A DNA stretch of 38,409 bases from Synechococcaceae cyanobacterium (lineage in GTDB: Bacteria; Cyanobacteriota; Cyanobacteriia; PCC-6307; Cyanobiaceae). Below, piece after piece: positions 29,982 through 37,194 of this stretch; within the stretch, counting starts at the first letter, position 1, and each line of letters opens with the position of its first letter. The stretch covers positions 1-38,409 of the forward strand of contig CANHMF010000007.1 of NCBI GenBank assembly GCA_947461705.1. Reading direction: 5' to 3'. The position numbers and the translations under genes were made by a program. The notes under the pieces were generated by a model that was not told where the DNA came from, did not search any database, and worked only from the letters and a program-made list of their open reading frames with translations.

Positions 29982-30053
29982 GGTTGCTGAACCGTGGAGA
30001 CGCAGGAAGGCTTGGCAGGCCGAAGCGCGGGGCTCTGACTGCCGGTGATCAGG

Positions 30054-31118
30054 CTAATCCTGGGCTTCGAGCCTCTCGGCCACCCATTCCGCGCTGGCCG
30101 GGGCCAGCAAGACGCCATTGCGGTAGTGGCCGGAAGCCAGCAGCAGTCCGGGTTCCAGCTGTTCCAGCAGGGGGGCGGGCCGGCCGCAGGGGCGAGCCCG
30201 CAGGCCCTGCCACTGCTGCAGCACCGTGGCCTGCTCCAGCCAGGCGGGAGCCTGCCCCCCCAGCAGTCGCAGCTCCGTGAGGGCCTGGTCACAGGCCTGG
30301 TCGCTGTCGGGTTCCACGGTGGCCCCCAGCCAGAGGTGGCCATTGGCGCGGGGCACCAGGTTGATGCCGTTCCAGCTGATGGAGCCGGGCCAGCCGCTGG
30401 GGTCAGGGCAGCCTGCCGGCAGTTGCAGTTCCAGCGCCTGACCCAGGACGGGCGCCTGGGGGCGGTCGTGGCCGAGGGGGGCGAGCAGAGCGGGGCTGCC
30501 CAGGCCTCCGCAGATCACCAACCACTGGGCCTGCAACCACGGGCCTTCGGCCAGGGCCACCCGCCAGTTACCCCCCACCCTGGCGGGCCGTTCCAGGGCC
30601 ACGGCGGTTGCGGGCATCAGCTCCAGGCCCAGCCGCAGTCCATCGGCCCGTAGGGCCCCCAGCATGGGCAGTGGATCCAGCTGGCCATCCTCTGGGGAGA
30701 GCACACCCCCCTGGGCCGCAGCCGGCACGGTTGGCTGCAGGGCGGCCAGGGCGTCCCGGTCCAGCCATTGCAGGGCGATGCCGCGTTGTACGCGGTCCTC
30801 CACCCAGCGCTGCTGGGCCAGGGCCTCCTGGCTGTCGGCGGCTAGCTGCAGCAGTCCGGGGCGCCAGGGCAGCTGGTGGCCGCGGCTACTGAGCTCTCTG
30901 CGCCATGCCCCCCACAGCTGGTGGGAGCGTTGCCGCAGTCGCCAGCCCCGGCCGCTGGAGAGGCGATACACCTGGGCCATCAGCAGGCCCAGGGCGGCGC
31001 TGCTGCCAGCGCCGGCTCGTTGGGCTCCCGCGGCACAGGGGTCCACCAGGGTCACGCCGTGGCCCCGCTGCAGCAGCAGCCAGGCCACGGAAAGGCCCAC
31101 CATCCCGGCGCCGATCAC
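30054..31118 (-). CDS. FAD-dependent amine/glycine oxidase (DAO family, ThiO-like)
   Basis: A DAO-family flavoenzyme. The dinucleotide-binding motif VIGAGMVGLSVAWLLLQRGHGVTLVDP sits at its N-terminus. GAGSSAALGLLMAQVYRLSSGRGWRL, SPEDGQLDPLPMLGAL, WLVICGGLGSPALL and a C-terminal flavin-contacting LLASGHYRNGVLLAPASAEW follow. The GHYRNGVLLAP segment is typical of glycine oxidase ThiO, which supplies the imine for thiazole synthesis of thiamin; D-amino-acid oxidase or another amine oxidase remains possible, as no thi gene is adjacent. The start is a problem: the GTG at 31118 would cut off the first beta strand (SVLVIGAG), while the next standard start upstream (GTG at 31259) lies 65 bases inside psbQ. 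The shorter form is listed; the protein probably begins at an unusual codon between these. Confidence 0.82.
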   Translation of the reverse strand: MIGAGMVGLSVAWLLLQRGHGVTLVDPCAAGAQRAGAGSSAALGLLMAQVYRLSSGRGWRLRQRSHQLWGAWRRELSSRGHQLPWRPGLLQLAADSQEALAQQRWVEDRVQRGIALQWLDRDALAALQPTVPAAAQGGVLSPEDGQLDPLPMLGALRADGLRLGLELMPATAVALERPARVGGNWRVALAEGPWLQAQWLVICGGLGSPALLAPLGHDRPQAPVLGQALELQLPAGCPDPSGWPGSISWNGINLVPRANGHLWLGATVEPDSDQACDQALTELRLLGGQAPAWLEQATVLQQWQGLRARPCGRPAPLLEQLEPGLLLASGHYRNGVLLAPASAEWVAERLEAQD

Positions 31119-31194
31119 GAGGACCGACTGGGGCTGGTGGGCCTGGGGGGAAGAGGGCGCGGTGATCGGGACGGGCCTCGCGATCCGGAGCGGA

Positions 31195-31701
31195 TCAGTT
31201 CTGCTTGAGGTCGGCCTGCACCTGGGCGGGCAGGGCCTGGGCGTAGAGACCGAAGCCACTGGCCACCTTGATGTAGGCCTTCCGCAGGCGCTCGCCGTCC
31301 TGCAGGCGAGCGGCTTCATCGAGCTCGGCGAAGGCGGCCTTGAGGTTGTTGGCCCGCTTGGTGGCCTCGGGACGGTCGGCGGGCAGCAGCCGCTGGTTGA
31401 TGTAGAGCATCTCGCGGCCCACTTCCTGCATGGGGCCGTGGATCAGGTTGCGGGTGAACACCCAGTTCTTGTCGTTCACCAGGGCCGCCAGTTCGGGCAG
31501 GCGGTCGCGGGCGGCCAGGAAGCCCTCGGCCTGGCGGTCGATGTAGGCGATGTCCTCGGGGCTGAGGCTGGCGGCGCGGGCCTTGCCGCTGTCGCAGGCT
31601 GCCAGGCCGAAGCTCAGCACCACGGCCAGGGCCAGCAGGGTGAGGCGCTTGAGGGCGGTGGAGAGCTGGGACAGCAGCGCGGGCAAGGGCTGGGCGGCCA
31701 T
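31195..31701 (-). CDS. psbQ: Photosystem II lipoprotein PsbQ (CyanoQ)
   Basis: Lumenal extrinsic subunit that stabilises the oxygen-evolving side of photosystem II. From the ATG at 31701 it is 168 residues: a signal peptide (ALKRLTLLALAVVLSFG) and lipobox LAAC near residue 36, as expected because cyanobacterial PsbQ is a lipoprotein. It continues with the four-helix-bundle pattern SPEDIAYIDRQAEGFLAARDRLPEL, NDKNWVFTRNLIHGPMQEVGREM, INQRLLPADRPEATKRANNLKAAF and the C-terminal helix. The ORF track adds 22 upstream residues (MSDRNRLERITL) that do not fit a signal peptide. A TAAAGT motif about 25 bases upstream of the ATG may be its -10. It diverges from purU and is followed closely by the flavin oxidase gene. 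Confidence 0.94.
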   Translation of the reverse strand: MAAQPLPALLSQLSTALKRLTLLALAVVLSFGLAACDSGKARAASLSPEDIAYIDRQAEGFLAARDRLPELAALVNDKNWVFTRNLIHGPMQEVGREMLYINQRLLPADRPEATKRANNLKAAFAELDEAARLQDGERLRKAYIKVASGFGLYAQALPAQVQADLKQN

Positions 31702-31843
31702 GGCGGGCACAACAGATTGCGGGACTTTACCCAGGGTGATTCGCTCCAGCCGGTTGCGGTCGCTCACTGCAATGCGCGGCGGCAGGCCTGGGCCGTGGCG
31801 CCTCCTGCCGGCACAATGCCCTCACTGACGGCGTTCTTCCGCC

Positions 31844-32716
31844 ATGACGGGCCCTACCGCCATCCTGCAGATGATCTGCCCGGATCAGCCCGGGCTGGTG
31901 CGGGAGCTCTCGGGCTGGGTGGCCGCCAACGGCGGCAACATCGTGCATGCCGACCACCACAGCGATCAGGGGGCCGGGCTGTTCCTCAGTCGGATCGAGT
32001 GGCAGCTCGAGGGGTTCGGTCTGCCCCGGGAGGCGATCTGTCCCACGGCCCGAGCCCTGGCGGAGCGCTTGGGCGGGGAATACAAGGTGACCTTCTCCGA
32101 TGACCGTCCGCCGGTGGCGATCTTTGTGAGCAAGCAGGACCATTGCCTGCTCGATCTGCTGTGGCGGGTCCGCACCGGTGAGCTGCCCATGCAGGTGCCG
32201 CTGGTGATCGCCAACCATCCCGATCTCGGCTCGATTGCTGAGGAGTTCGGGGCGCGCTTCGCGCATGTGCCCATCAGTGCGGCCAATCGCGAAGAGGCCG
32301 AGGCCCGCCACCGGGCCCTTCTGGCGGAGCACCAGATCGAACTGGTGGTGTTGGCCAAGTACATGCAGGTGCTCACCCCCAACTTCCTGGCCAGCTTTGA
32401 TCCCCCCGATGCCTTTCACCGGGTGATCAACATTCACCACTCCTTCCTGCCGGCCTTCAAGGGGGCGCAGCCCTACCACCGGGCCTGGGAGCGGGGCGTG
32501 AAGCTGATCGGGGCCACCGCCCACTACGTGACCGAGGAACTGGATGGGGGGCCGATCATTGCCCAGTCCACCGTGGGTGTCGGCCATCGCGATGAGGTGG
32601 ACGACCTGATCCGCAAGGGCCGCGACACCGAGCGCCTGGCCCTGGCCAGGGCCGTGCGCCTGCACCTCAAGCGCCAGGTGATCGTCTATCGCGGCCGTAC
32701 GGCGGTGTTCGAGTAA
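31844..32716 (+). CDS. purU: Formyltetrahydrofolate deformylase
   Basis: Hydrolyses 10-formyltetrahydrofolate to formate and tetrahydrofolate, balancing one-carbon pools. It has 290 residues. An N-terminal ACT domain (TAILQMICPDQPGLVRELSGWVAANGGNIV) is followed by the formyltransferase-type catalytic domain: VPLVIANHPDL, LVVLAKYMQVLTPNF, the active-site segment INIHHSFLPAFKGAQPYHRAW and ATAHYVTEELDGGPIIAQ with its Asp. The ACT domain and the GDE/DGGPI context distinguish it from PurN. A CACAAT at 31812-31817, 27 bases upstream, is a plausible -10. The TAA stop overlaps the ATG of the next gene (TAATG). Formate released here is the substrate of PurT, also in this window. Confidence 0.96.
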   Translation: MTGPTAILQMICPDQPGLVRELSGWVAANGGNIVHADHHSDQGAGLFLSRIEWQLEGFGLPREAICPTARALAERLGGEYKVTFSDDRPPVAIFVSKQDHCLLDLLWRVRTGELPMQVPLVIANHPDLGSIAEEFGARFAHVPISAANREEAEARHRALLAEHQIELVVLAKYMQVLTPNFLASFDPPDAFHRVINIHHSFLPAFKGAQPYHRAWERGVKLIGATAHYVTEELDGGPIIAQSTVGVGHRDEVDDLIRKGRDTERLALARAVRLHLKRQVIVYRGRTAVFE

Positions 32717-34047
32717 TGACGTTGTCCTCCGCTGCCAGCGCTGGCCCGTGGGCGGCGGCGCAGCGGCTGCTGGGCCAGGGTCTGGCGGGTCTTGATGGCG
32801 AGCGGCCCGAGCCTGCCCACCCCCTGGCCTGGCGCTGTTTCCAGCTGGGCCTGTTCTTCCTCGCCTCCAGTGCCCTGATTGCTGGCGTGCTGTTGTTCGT
32901 GGCGCTGCTGCTGGGCAGCCGCAACCGGGAACCCTGGTGGCAGGACCGTTGTAACCGCTGGTTGGCGGCGGCGGCGCTGCTGATGCTGGTGGGCTGCTTC
33001 GGGGCCAGCAGCGGCCCCCTGGCCTGGGTGGGGCTTGGCAATTGGCTGCCGTTTTTCTGGGCTTTCTGGGGCTACCAGCCCTATCTGGCCACCCCCGCGG
33101 CCCGACGGCGGGTGGCCCTGTGGCTGGTGGCCGGCACGGTGCCGGTGATCGTCACCGGCCTGGGGCAGCTCTGGTTCGGCTGGCACGGGCCGTTTGAGGT
33201 GCTGGGCGGCGCGATCATCTGGCATCTCAAGCAGGGCGGGCGGCCCCGGGGCCGCCTCTCCGGCCTGTTCGACTACGCCAACATCACGGCCGCCTGGTTG
33301 GCCCTGAGCTGGCCCCTGGCCCTGGCGGCCCTGTTGGAGTGCTCGCGGCGCTGGCGCCAGGCCTGGGCTGAGGCGGAATCCCGCTGGTTGCCGCTGTTGC
33401 TGGCCCTGGCGCTGGTGGTGAGCCAGGCGGCGGCGCTCTACCTCACGGATTCCCGCAACGCCTGGGGGGCGCTGGTGTTGGCGGTGCCGATCGTGGCTGG
33501 GCCCTTGAGCTGGCCCTGGCTGTTGCCGCTGCTGGCCCTCACGTTGGTGCCGGTAGCCCTGGCCTGTCTGCCGGGGGTCCCGGAGCTGCTGCAGGGGGTG
33601 GCTCGGGCCCTGGTGCCCGAGGCGATCTGGGGGCGGCTCACGGATCTGAAATTCGCCAACCGTCCCCAGGAGATCACCCGCCTGAGCCAGTGGTCCGTGG
33701 CCGTGGGGCTGATCGCTGAACGCCCCTGGCTGGGGTGGGGTGCGGCGGCCTTCAGCGTGATCTATCCCCTGCGTACGGGCAAGTGGCATGGCCATCCCCA
33801 CAACATCGCCATCGATCTAGCGATGAGCCATGGCTTGGTGGTGGCCGTGATCGTGGTGGGGTTGGTGCTGTGGCTGCTGATCCGCGCGGCCCGGCTGGGC
33901 ATGGCCCAGGGCACGGTTTTTGAGCGGGCCTGGTGGGCGGCGGCCCTGGTGCTGGTGCTGCTCCACGGCACCGACATCCCCATGTATGACAGCCGCATCA
34001 ACATCGCCGGCTGGGTCTTGCTGGTGGGCTTGCGCTGCCGGATCTGA
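32716..34047 (+). CDS. O-antigen ligase/polymerase-like membrane protein
   Basis: A 443-residue multi-spanning membrane protein (about 10-12 helices) of the O-antigen ligase / Wzy_C superfamily, which also holds the cyanobacterial IctB-type proteins. The hallmark is the long loop with LTDSRNAWGALVLAVPIVAG and later AERPWLGWGAAAFSVIYPLR followed by HGHPHNIAIDLAMSHGLVVAV, with the His-Pro-His-Asn cluster placed as in WaaL-like enzymes. The N-terminal 40 residues are soluble. It starts in overlap with the purU stop (TAATG), so it is translated from the same message, yet purU is a soluble folate enzyme; the pairing may simply reflect compaction. Likely role: joining or polymerising surface polysaccharide. 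A bicarbonate role, once proposed for IctB, is not supported here. Confidence 0.82.
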   Translation: MTLSSAASAGPWAAAQRLLGQGLAGLDGERPEPAHPLAWRCFQLGLFFLASSALIAGVLLFVALLLGSRNREPWWQDRCNRWLAAAALLMLVGCFGASSGPLAWVGLGNWLPFFWAFWGYQPYLATPAARRRVALWLVAGTVPVIVTGLGQLWFGWHGPFEVLGGAIIWHLKQGGRPRGRLSGLFDYANITAAWLALSWPLALAALLECSRRWRQAWAEAESRWLPLLLALALVVSQAAALYLTDSRNAWGALVLAVPIVAGPLSWPWLLPLLALTLVPVALACLPGVPELLQGVARALVPEAIWGRLTDLKFANRPQEITRLSQWSVAVGLIAERPWLGWGAAAFSVIYPLRTGKWHGHPHNIAIDLAMSHGLVVAVIVVGLVLWLLIRAARLGMAQGTVFERAWWAAALVLVLLHGTDIPMYDSRINIAGWVLLVGLRCRI

Positions 34048-34050
34048 GGC

Positions 34051-35595
34051 TCAGCCGGCCGCCAGGGCCTCATCGCGGTGTTTCTGCAGGGTGGCCTTGG
34101 GCAGGGGGCCTTCGAGATGCTCCCAGGGGAGAACGCGATCGGGCCTCCAGCTGGCGTGGATCACGTCGTCCCAGCCGGGTAGCGCGGGCGTTGCGTCCTT
34201 CGCCATCTCTCGGTAGGCCTTCTTCCAGCCCCCCAGGCTTTCGTGGCTGCCGCGGGCCGCGGCGATCACCGGTGCCAGGCGGCGGTCGCTGCGGGAGAGC
34301 AGGGCCTGGATCACGCTCCAGCCGTAGCTCTCGGGCCGCAGCTCGATGCCCTTGGGCTTGAGCCGCTTGGCCAGCAGCTTGAGCCGCTTGTCGGCTTCGG
34401 GGCGCACGCCTTCCCATTGGAAGGGGGTGTGGGCCTTGGGCACGAAGGTGCTCACCCCGAAGGAGAGTCGCAGACCGGGGGTGGCCTTCTTGAGATCCAG
34501 CAGCAGCTGGGCCGTGGCCTCCACGTCGGCCTCGTCTTCGCTGGGCAGCCCCACCATCCCGTAGAGCTTCAGGCCCGTGAGGCCCCCCTCCTTGGCGTAG
34601 CGGGCTGCGGCATAGATCTCCTCGGTGGCCAGCTTTTTGTTCACCACCTCCCGCATCCGCTCGCTGCCGCTCTCGATGGCGATCGTGAGCGACTTACTGC
34701 CGCGCTTGGCCAGGATGCGGCCCAGCTCGGGCGTCACGGTGGCGGCCCGTACCGAGCTCACGCTCACGCGGGTGCCATCGAAGCGGTCCTGGTCGAGCCA
34801 GGCCAGCAGGTCGGCGAACTGGGGGTGCTGGGTCACCGAGGCTCCCAGCAGCCCCAGGCGCTGGGTGGCACCGAGCCCTTTCTCCACGGCCGGGATCAGG
34901 CCATCGTCGAGGCTGGGGGTGCGGAAGGGCAGGGTGAGGTAGCTCGCCAGGCAGAAGCGGCACAGCTCCGGACAGCTGCGCACCACTTCCACCATGTGGA
35001 TGGAGGGCCAGGCCGCCTCCGGGGTGATCACCGTGGAGTGGCTGAGGGTGTTGCCGCGCCAGGTTTGTTTGGCCGTGGTGGCAGGGATGCCCGGTTCTGT
35101 GGGCTCAACTCCCAAGAGATCGCCCTCGCTGGAGTAGCGGGGGGCATAGAGGCTCGGCACGTACACCCCCGGCACCTGGGCCAGTCGCCGCAGCCGCTCG
35201 GGCCTGGGGGCTTCCCGGCACTCCTGCAGCGCTTCCACAAAGGCGGGCAGGAGCAGCTCACCATCCCCCAGCAACACCGCATCAAAGAAAGGGGCCAGGG
35301 GCTCAGGGTTGGCCGTGAGCACCGGGCCGCCCCCGAACACGATTGGATCGGCATTGCCCCGCTGGCTGGCCCAGATCGGGATGCGTTGCTGCTCCAGCAG
35401 GTCCAGCAGCACCGGCCCGTCGAGTTCCCAGCTCAGCGACAGGCCGAACAGGTCGCAGTGGCGGTGCGGTGGGTCGCCTTGGTCGGTGAACAGGCGCCGC
35501 ACATCCACATCAGGCCGCTGGGCCAGGGTGGCCCACACCACCTGATATCCCAGGCTGGTGATCCCCACGGTGTAGGTGCTGGGGAAGGCCAGCAC
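34051..35595 (-). CDS. B12-binding-domain radical SAM protein
   Basis: A predicted radical SAM enzyme with an N-terminal cobalamin-binding-like domain (LAFPSTYTVGITSLGYQVVWATL to DPIVFGGGPVLTANPEPL) and a radical SAM core whose cluster motif is CPELCRFC (VRSCPELCRFCLASYLTLPFR, about residue 215). Further on are LTIAIESGSERMREVVNKKL and LKLYGMVGLPSEDEADVEA. The motif spacing and the size of about 514-530 residues agree with the uncharacterised TIGR03960-like group common in cyanobacteria; the substrate is unknown, although related enzymes modify RNA or make cofactors. The listed GTG (35595) is the only standard start, but in-frame coding looks to continue upstream to two CTG codons (35637/35640) preceded by AGGAA. 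It converges on the polymerase-like gene with three bases between stops. Confidence 0.9.
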   Translation of the reverse strand: MLAFPSTYTVGITSLGYQVVWATLAQRPDVDVRRLFTDQGDPPHRHCDLFGLSLSWELDGPVLLDLLEQQRIPIWASQRGNADPIVFGGGPVLTANPEPLAPFFDAVLLGDGELLLPAFVEALQECREAPRPERLRRLAQVPGVYVPSLYAPRYSSEGDLLGVEPTEPGIPATTAKQTWRGNTLSHSTVITPEAAWPSIHMVEVVRSCPELCRFCLASYLTLPFRTPSLDDGLIPAVEKGLGATQRLGLLGASVTQHPQFADLLAWLDQDRFDGTRVSVSSVRAATVTPELGRILAKRGSKSLTIAIESGSERMREVVNKKLATEEIYAAARYAKEGGLTGLKLYGMVGLPSEDEADVEATAQLLLDLKKATPGLRLSFGVSTFVPKAHTPFQWEGVRPEADKRLKLLAKRLKPKGIELRPESYGWSVIQALLSRSDRRLAPVIAAARGSHESLGGWKKAYREMAKDATPALPGWDDVIHASWRPDRVLPWEHLEGPLPKATLQKHRDEALAAG

Positions 35596-35645
35596 CGCCC
35601 GCAGCGCTCCGGCTGCGGGTTGGGCGGGCTCAAACAGCAGGGTTT

Positions 35646-35682
35646 CCTGGTTCAGGGAGCGATCAGAACGGTTGGAACCAGG
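35646..35682. repeat. Inverted repeat upstream of the radical SAM gene
   Basis: CCTGGTTC at 35646-35653 and its exact complement GAACCAGG at 35675-35682, with a 21-base spacer. It lies in the 5' leader of the minus-strand radical SAM gene, immediately before the AGGAA that may serve its CTG start. It could be a protein-binding site or an mRNA hairpin; no T run follows. Confidence 0.5.
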
Positions 35683-35784
35683 CTCTCACCTGGCCTTGCT
35701 CAGAGGCTCCAGGCCACGCCATCGATCACGTAGCCACGGGACGGGACGAACGGAGCATCCCCGGCAGCGGCTGAGAAGCCATAG

Positions 35785-36093
35785 GTGGACGATCTGACGG
35801 GCAGTTTCAGTCTTGGTTCCACGGTCTTGATCGGGGACCTTGATACAGGACAGCAAGCGAAGATTCGTTTTCCCGATGATCGGGATTCCTTGCTAACTCA
35901 TGCTGCCCTTACGGGATCTGGGCGAATCGCGGCAGCAGCCATACCATCGCCGGCGGCGGTGAAGAAGCGCTGTGGCCAAGGATGCGACAAGGTGGGGTTG
36001 GTTTGTGTCTACCTGGTCGATGAGGGTGCAGTGACAGGTTGTTTTCCGGCTGCGCCACCTACCCGTATCGCAATCGCGAGCGGGTCGATCTGA
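35785..36093 (+). CDS. Doubtful ORF in low-GC gap
   Basis: A 102-codon open frame from a GTG at 35785. The N-terminal half (GSFSLGSTVLIGDLDTGQQAKIRFPDDRDSLL) reads like a real beta-rich protein; the second half is Cys- and Ala-rich (KKRCGQGCDKVGLVCVYLVDE) and not protein-like in any family I know. There is no clear ribosome binding site. It overlaps the putative minus-strand gene remnant (35700-35822). It ends 34 bases before the TTG start of the C39-like gene, on the same strand. Either a small lineage-specific gene or chance; the latter is slightly more likely. Confidence 0.25.
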   Translation: MDDLTGSFSLGSTVLIGDLDTGQQAKIRFPDDRDSLLTHAALTGSGRIAAAAIPSPAAVKKRCGQGCDKVGLVCVYLVDEGAVTGCFPAAPPTRIAIASGSI

Positions 36094-36127
36094 TTAGTCG
36101 TTTTTTGGGGGATTTAGTGTAGGTGGC

Positions 36128-37153
36128 TTGACTTCGCTGGATTTCGTGGCGAAGCTTGGAGATCTGCTCGTTTCAGAGCTTTGCATGGGTGAGTCAATGG
36201 CCTCGCAAAGGCTCAGCATGGATAGCGTGACGGGTCTGCCTACTGATGCTGTGCAAGGGCTGCTGATTCGTGAGCAGTGGGATAGTAACTGGGGCTATTG
36301 CGGTGAAACAAGTCTGATTGCGGCCGGCATGACATTTGGCCAATACGCCTCGCAGTTCACGGTCAGAGAGCTGGCCTCTCCGGGCATTCCCCAGGTCAAC
36401 GAAGCATCTCAGTTGCTCCTGGGGGTCAATGACGAAGTGGCAGCTCGCGCCATGCATTTAATGGCCAGCGAATACAGCAGCTCGGGCAACCCGCCGGGCC
36501 GGGCAAGAGAGCGTGGGTTTCTCACCTGGATTCGCGATCGGATTGATTCGGGTGCAAGGGTAGTCCTGGGTGTCTATATCAAGGCTGCACATGATGCCGA
36601 GTATGACCATATTGTGCCGGCTGTTGATGTTGTGACTGGTGGCGTCAAGGCAGGTCGATCTTCGCTTAAGGACCGATTCTTCTTTGCGGATAACTATGGC
36701 CAGCTTCTGAGTGGCAGGTTTCGCAATCTTCTGCGTGACCGCCGTGCTGCGAATGCGTCATCAGCTCCGCCCTATTCAATACCCAGCGGTGTCAAGAACT
36801 ATGCAGTGGCGATCGGCGGAGTTGCCGATCGCGATCAAGTAACCATCCCCGTGAGGCTTCAAGCGAGTCGTAACGATGAGCCCGTGCTGTCTGAAGCTGC
36901 TGTGCATCCACCCACTCCGGAGCCGCTTGGGATCCGTGCAACGGTTTTGATTGCCGATCAGAATCAGAGTTATAATGTTTACCGCTACGACGACTTCGGC
37001 AAAGTACCAGAAGCTTCTTTCAATGCTGCTGCCGCTAATGCCATTCAGTCTTGGGTGATCCCCGCCCATTCAGGTGGGTCTGTGTCCTTCGATATCGATG
37101 TTCTAACCAGCGATACTGTCGTGTTTCGTGCTGTCCCGAGCACTGCCCTCTAA
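36128..37153 (+). CDS. Papain/C39-like cysteine peptidase-fold protein, orphan
   Basis: A 341-residue protein not assigned to a named family. Residues about 45-195 carry a papain-like arrangement: REQWDSNWGYCGETSLIAAG with Cys58 at the head of a helix and Gln50 before it, His161 in YDHIVPAVDV, and Asp188/Asn189 in FFADNYG, as in C39-like peptidases. The C-terminal 120 residues (VKNYAVAIGGVADRDQVTIPVRL to SDTVVFRAVP) look all-beta and may form a sandwich; SYNVYRYDDFGKVPEASFN is a striking segment. No signal peptide or membrane helix. The TTG at 36128 follows AGGTGG and an in-frame stop at 36095; ATG at 36185 is an alternative. GC is visibly lower than in the neighbours, and codons such as TTG, ATA and AGT are commoner, suggesting transfer. 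I have an unverified impression that similar proteins occur in some eukaryotic microbes. Whether it cleaves peptides or another bond is unknown. Confidence 0.72.
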   Translation: MTSLDFVAKLGDLLVSELCMGESMASQRLSMDSVTGLPTDAVQGLLIREQWDSNWGYCGETSLIAAGMTFGQYASQFTVRELASPGIPQVNEASQLLLGVNDEVAARAMHLMASEYSSSGNPPGRARERGFLTWIRDRIDSGARVVLGVYIKAAHDAEYDHIVPAVDVVTGGVKAGRSSLKDRFFFADNYGQLLSGRFRNLLRDRRAANASSAPPYSIPSGVKNYAVAIGGVADRDQVTIPVRLQASRNDEPVLSEAAVHPPTPEPLGIRATVLIADQNQSYNVYRYDDFGKVPEASFNAAAANAIQSWVIPAHSGGSVSFDIDVLTSDTVVFRAVPSTAL

Positions 37154-37194
37154 GGGGTTGTCTGGCCGCCACTTTCTTGGAGGATTCCTGTGCC

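Larger units (their letters stand above)
35641..36127. other. Low-GC gap with uncertain coding content
   Basis: About 490 bases without a convincing gene. It holds: (1) an 8-base inverted repeat CCTGGTTC/GAACCAGG at 35646-35653 and 35675-35682; (2) on the minus strand, an open frame ending at 35700 (last residues GYVIDGVAWSL) that resembles the C-terminus of a lost gene; (3) on the plus strand, a 102-codon ORF from a GTG at 35785 to 36093 (DDLTGSFSLGSTVLIGDLDTG, then Cys-rich KKRCGQGCDKVG) with no recognised family; (4) a T6G5 run at 36101-36111 without a hairpin. Base composition is lower in GC than the genes on the left. Confidence 0.45.

Noticed and set aside
36101-36111. T6G5 run as a terminator
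   Set aside because: No stable hairpin precedes the T run on either strand.
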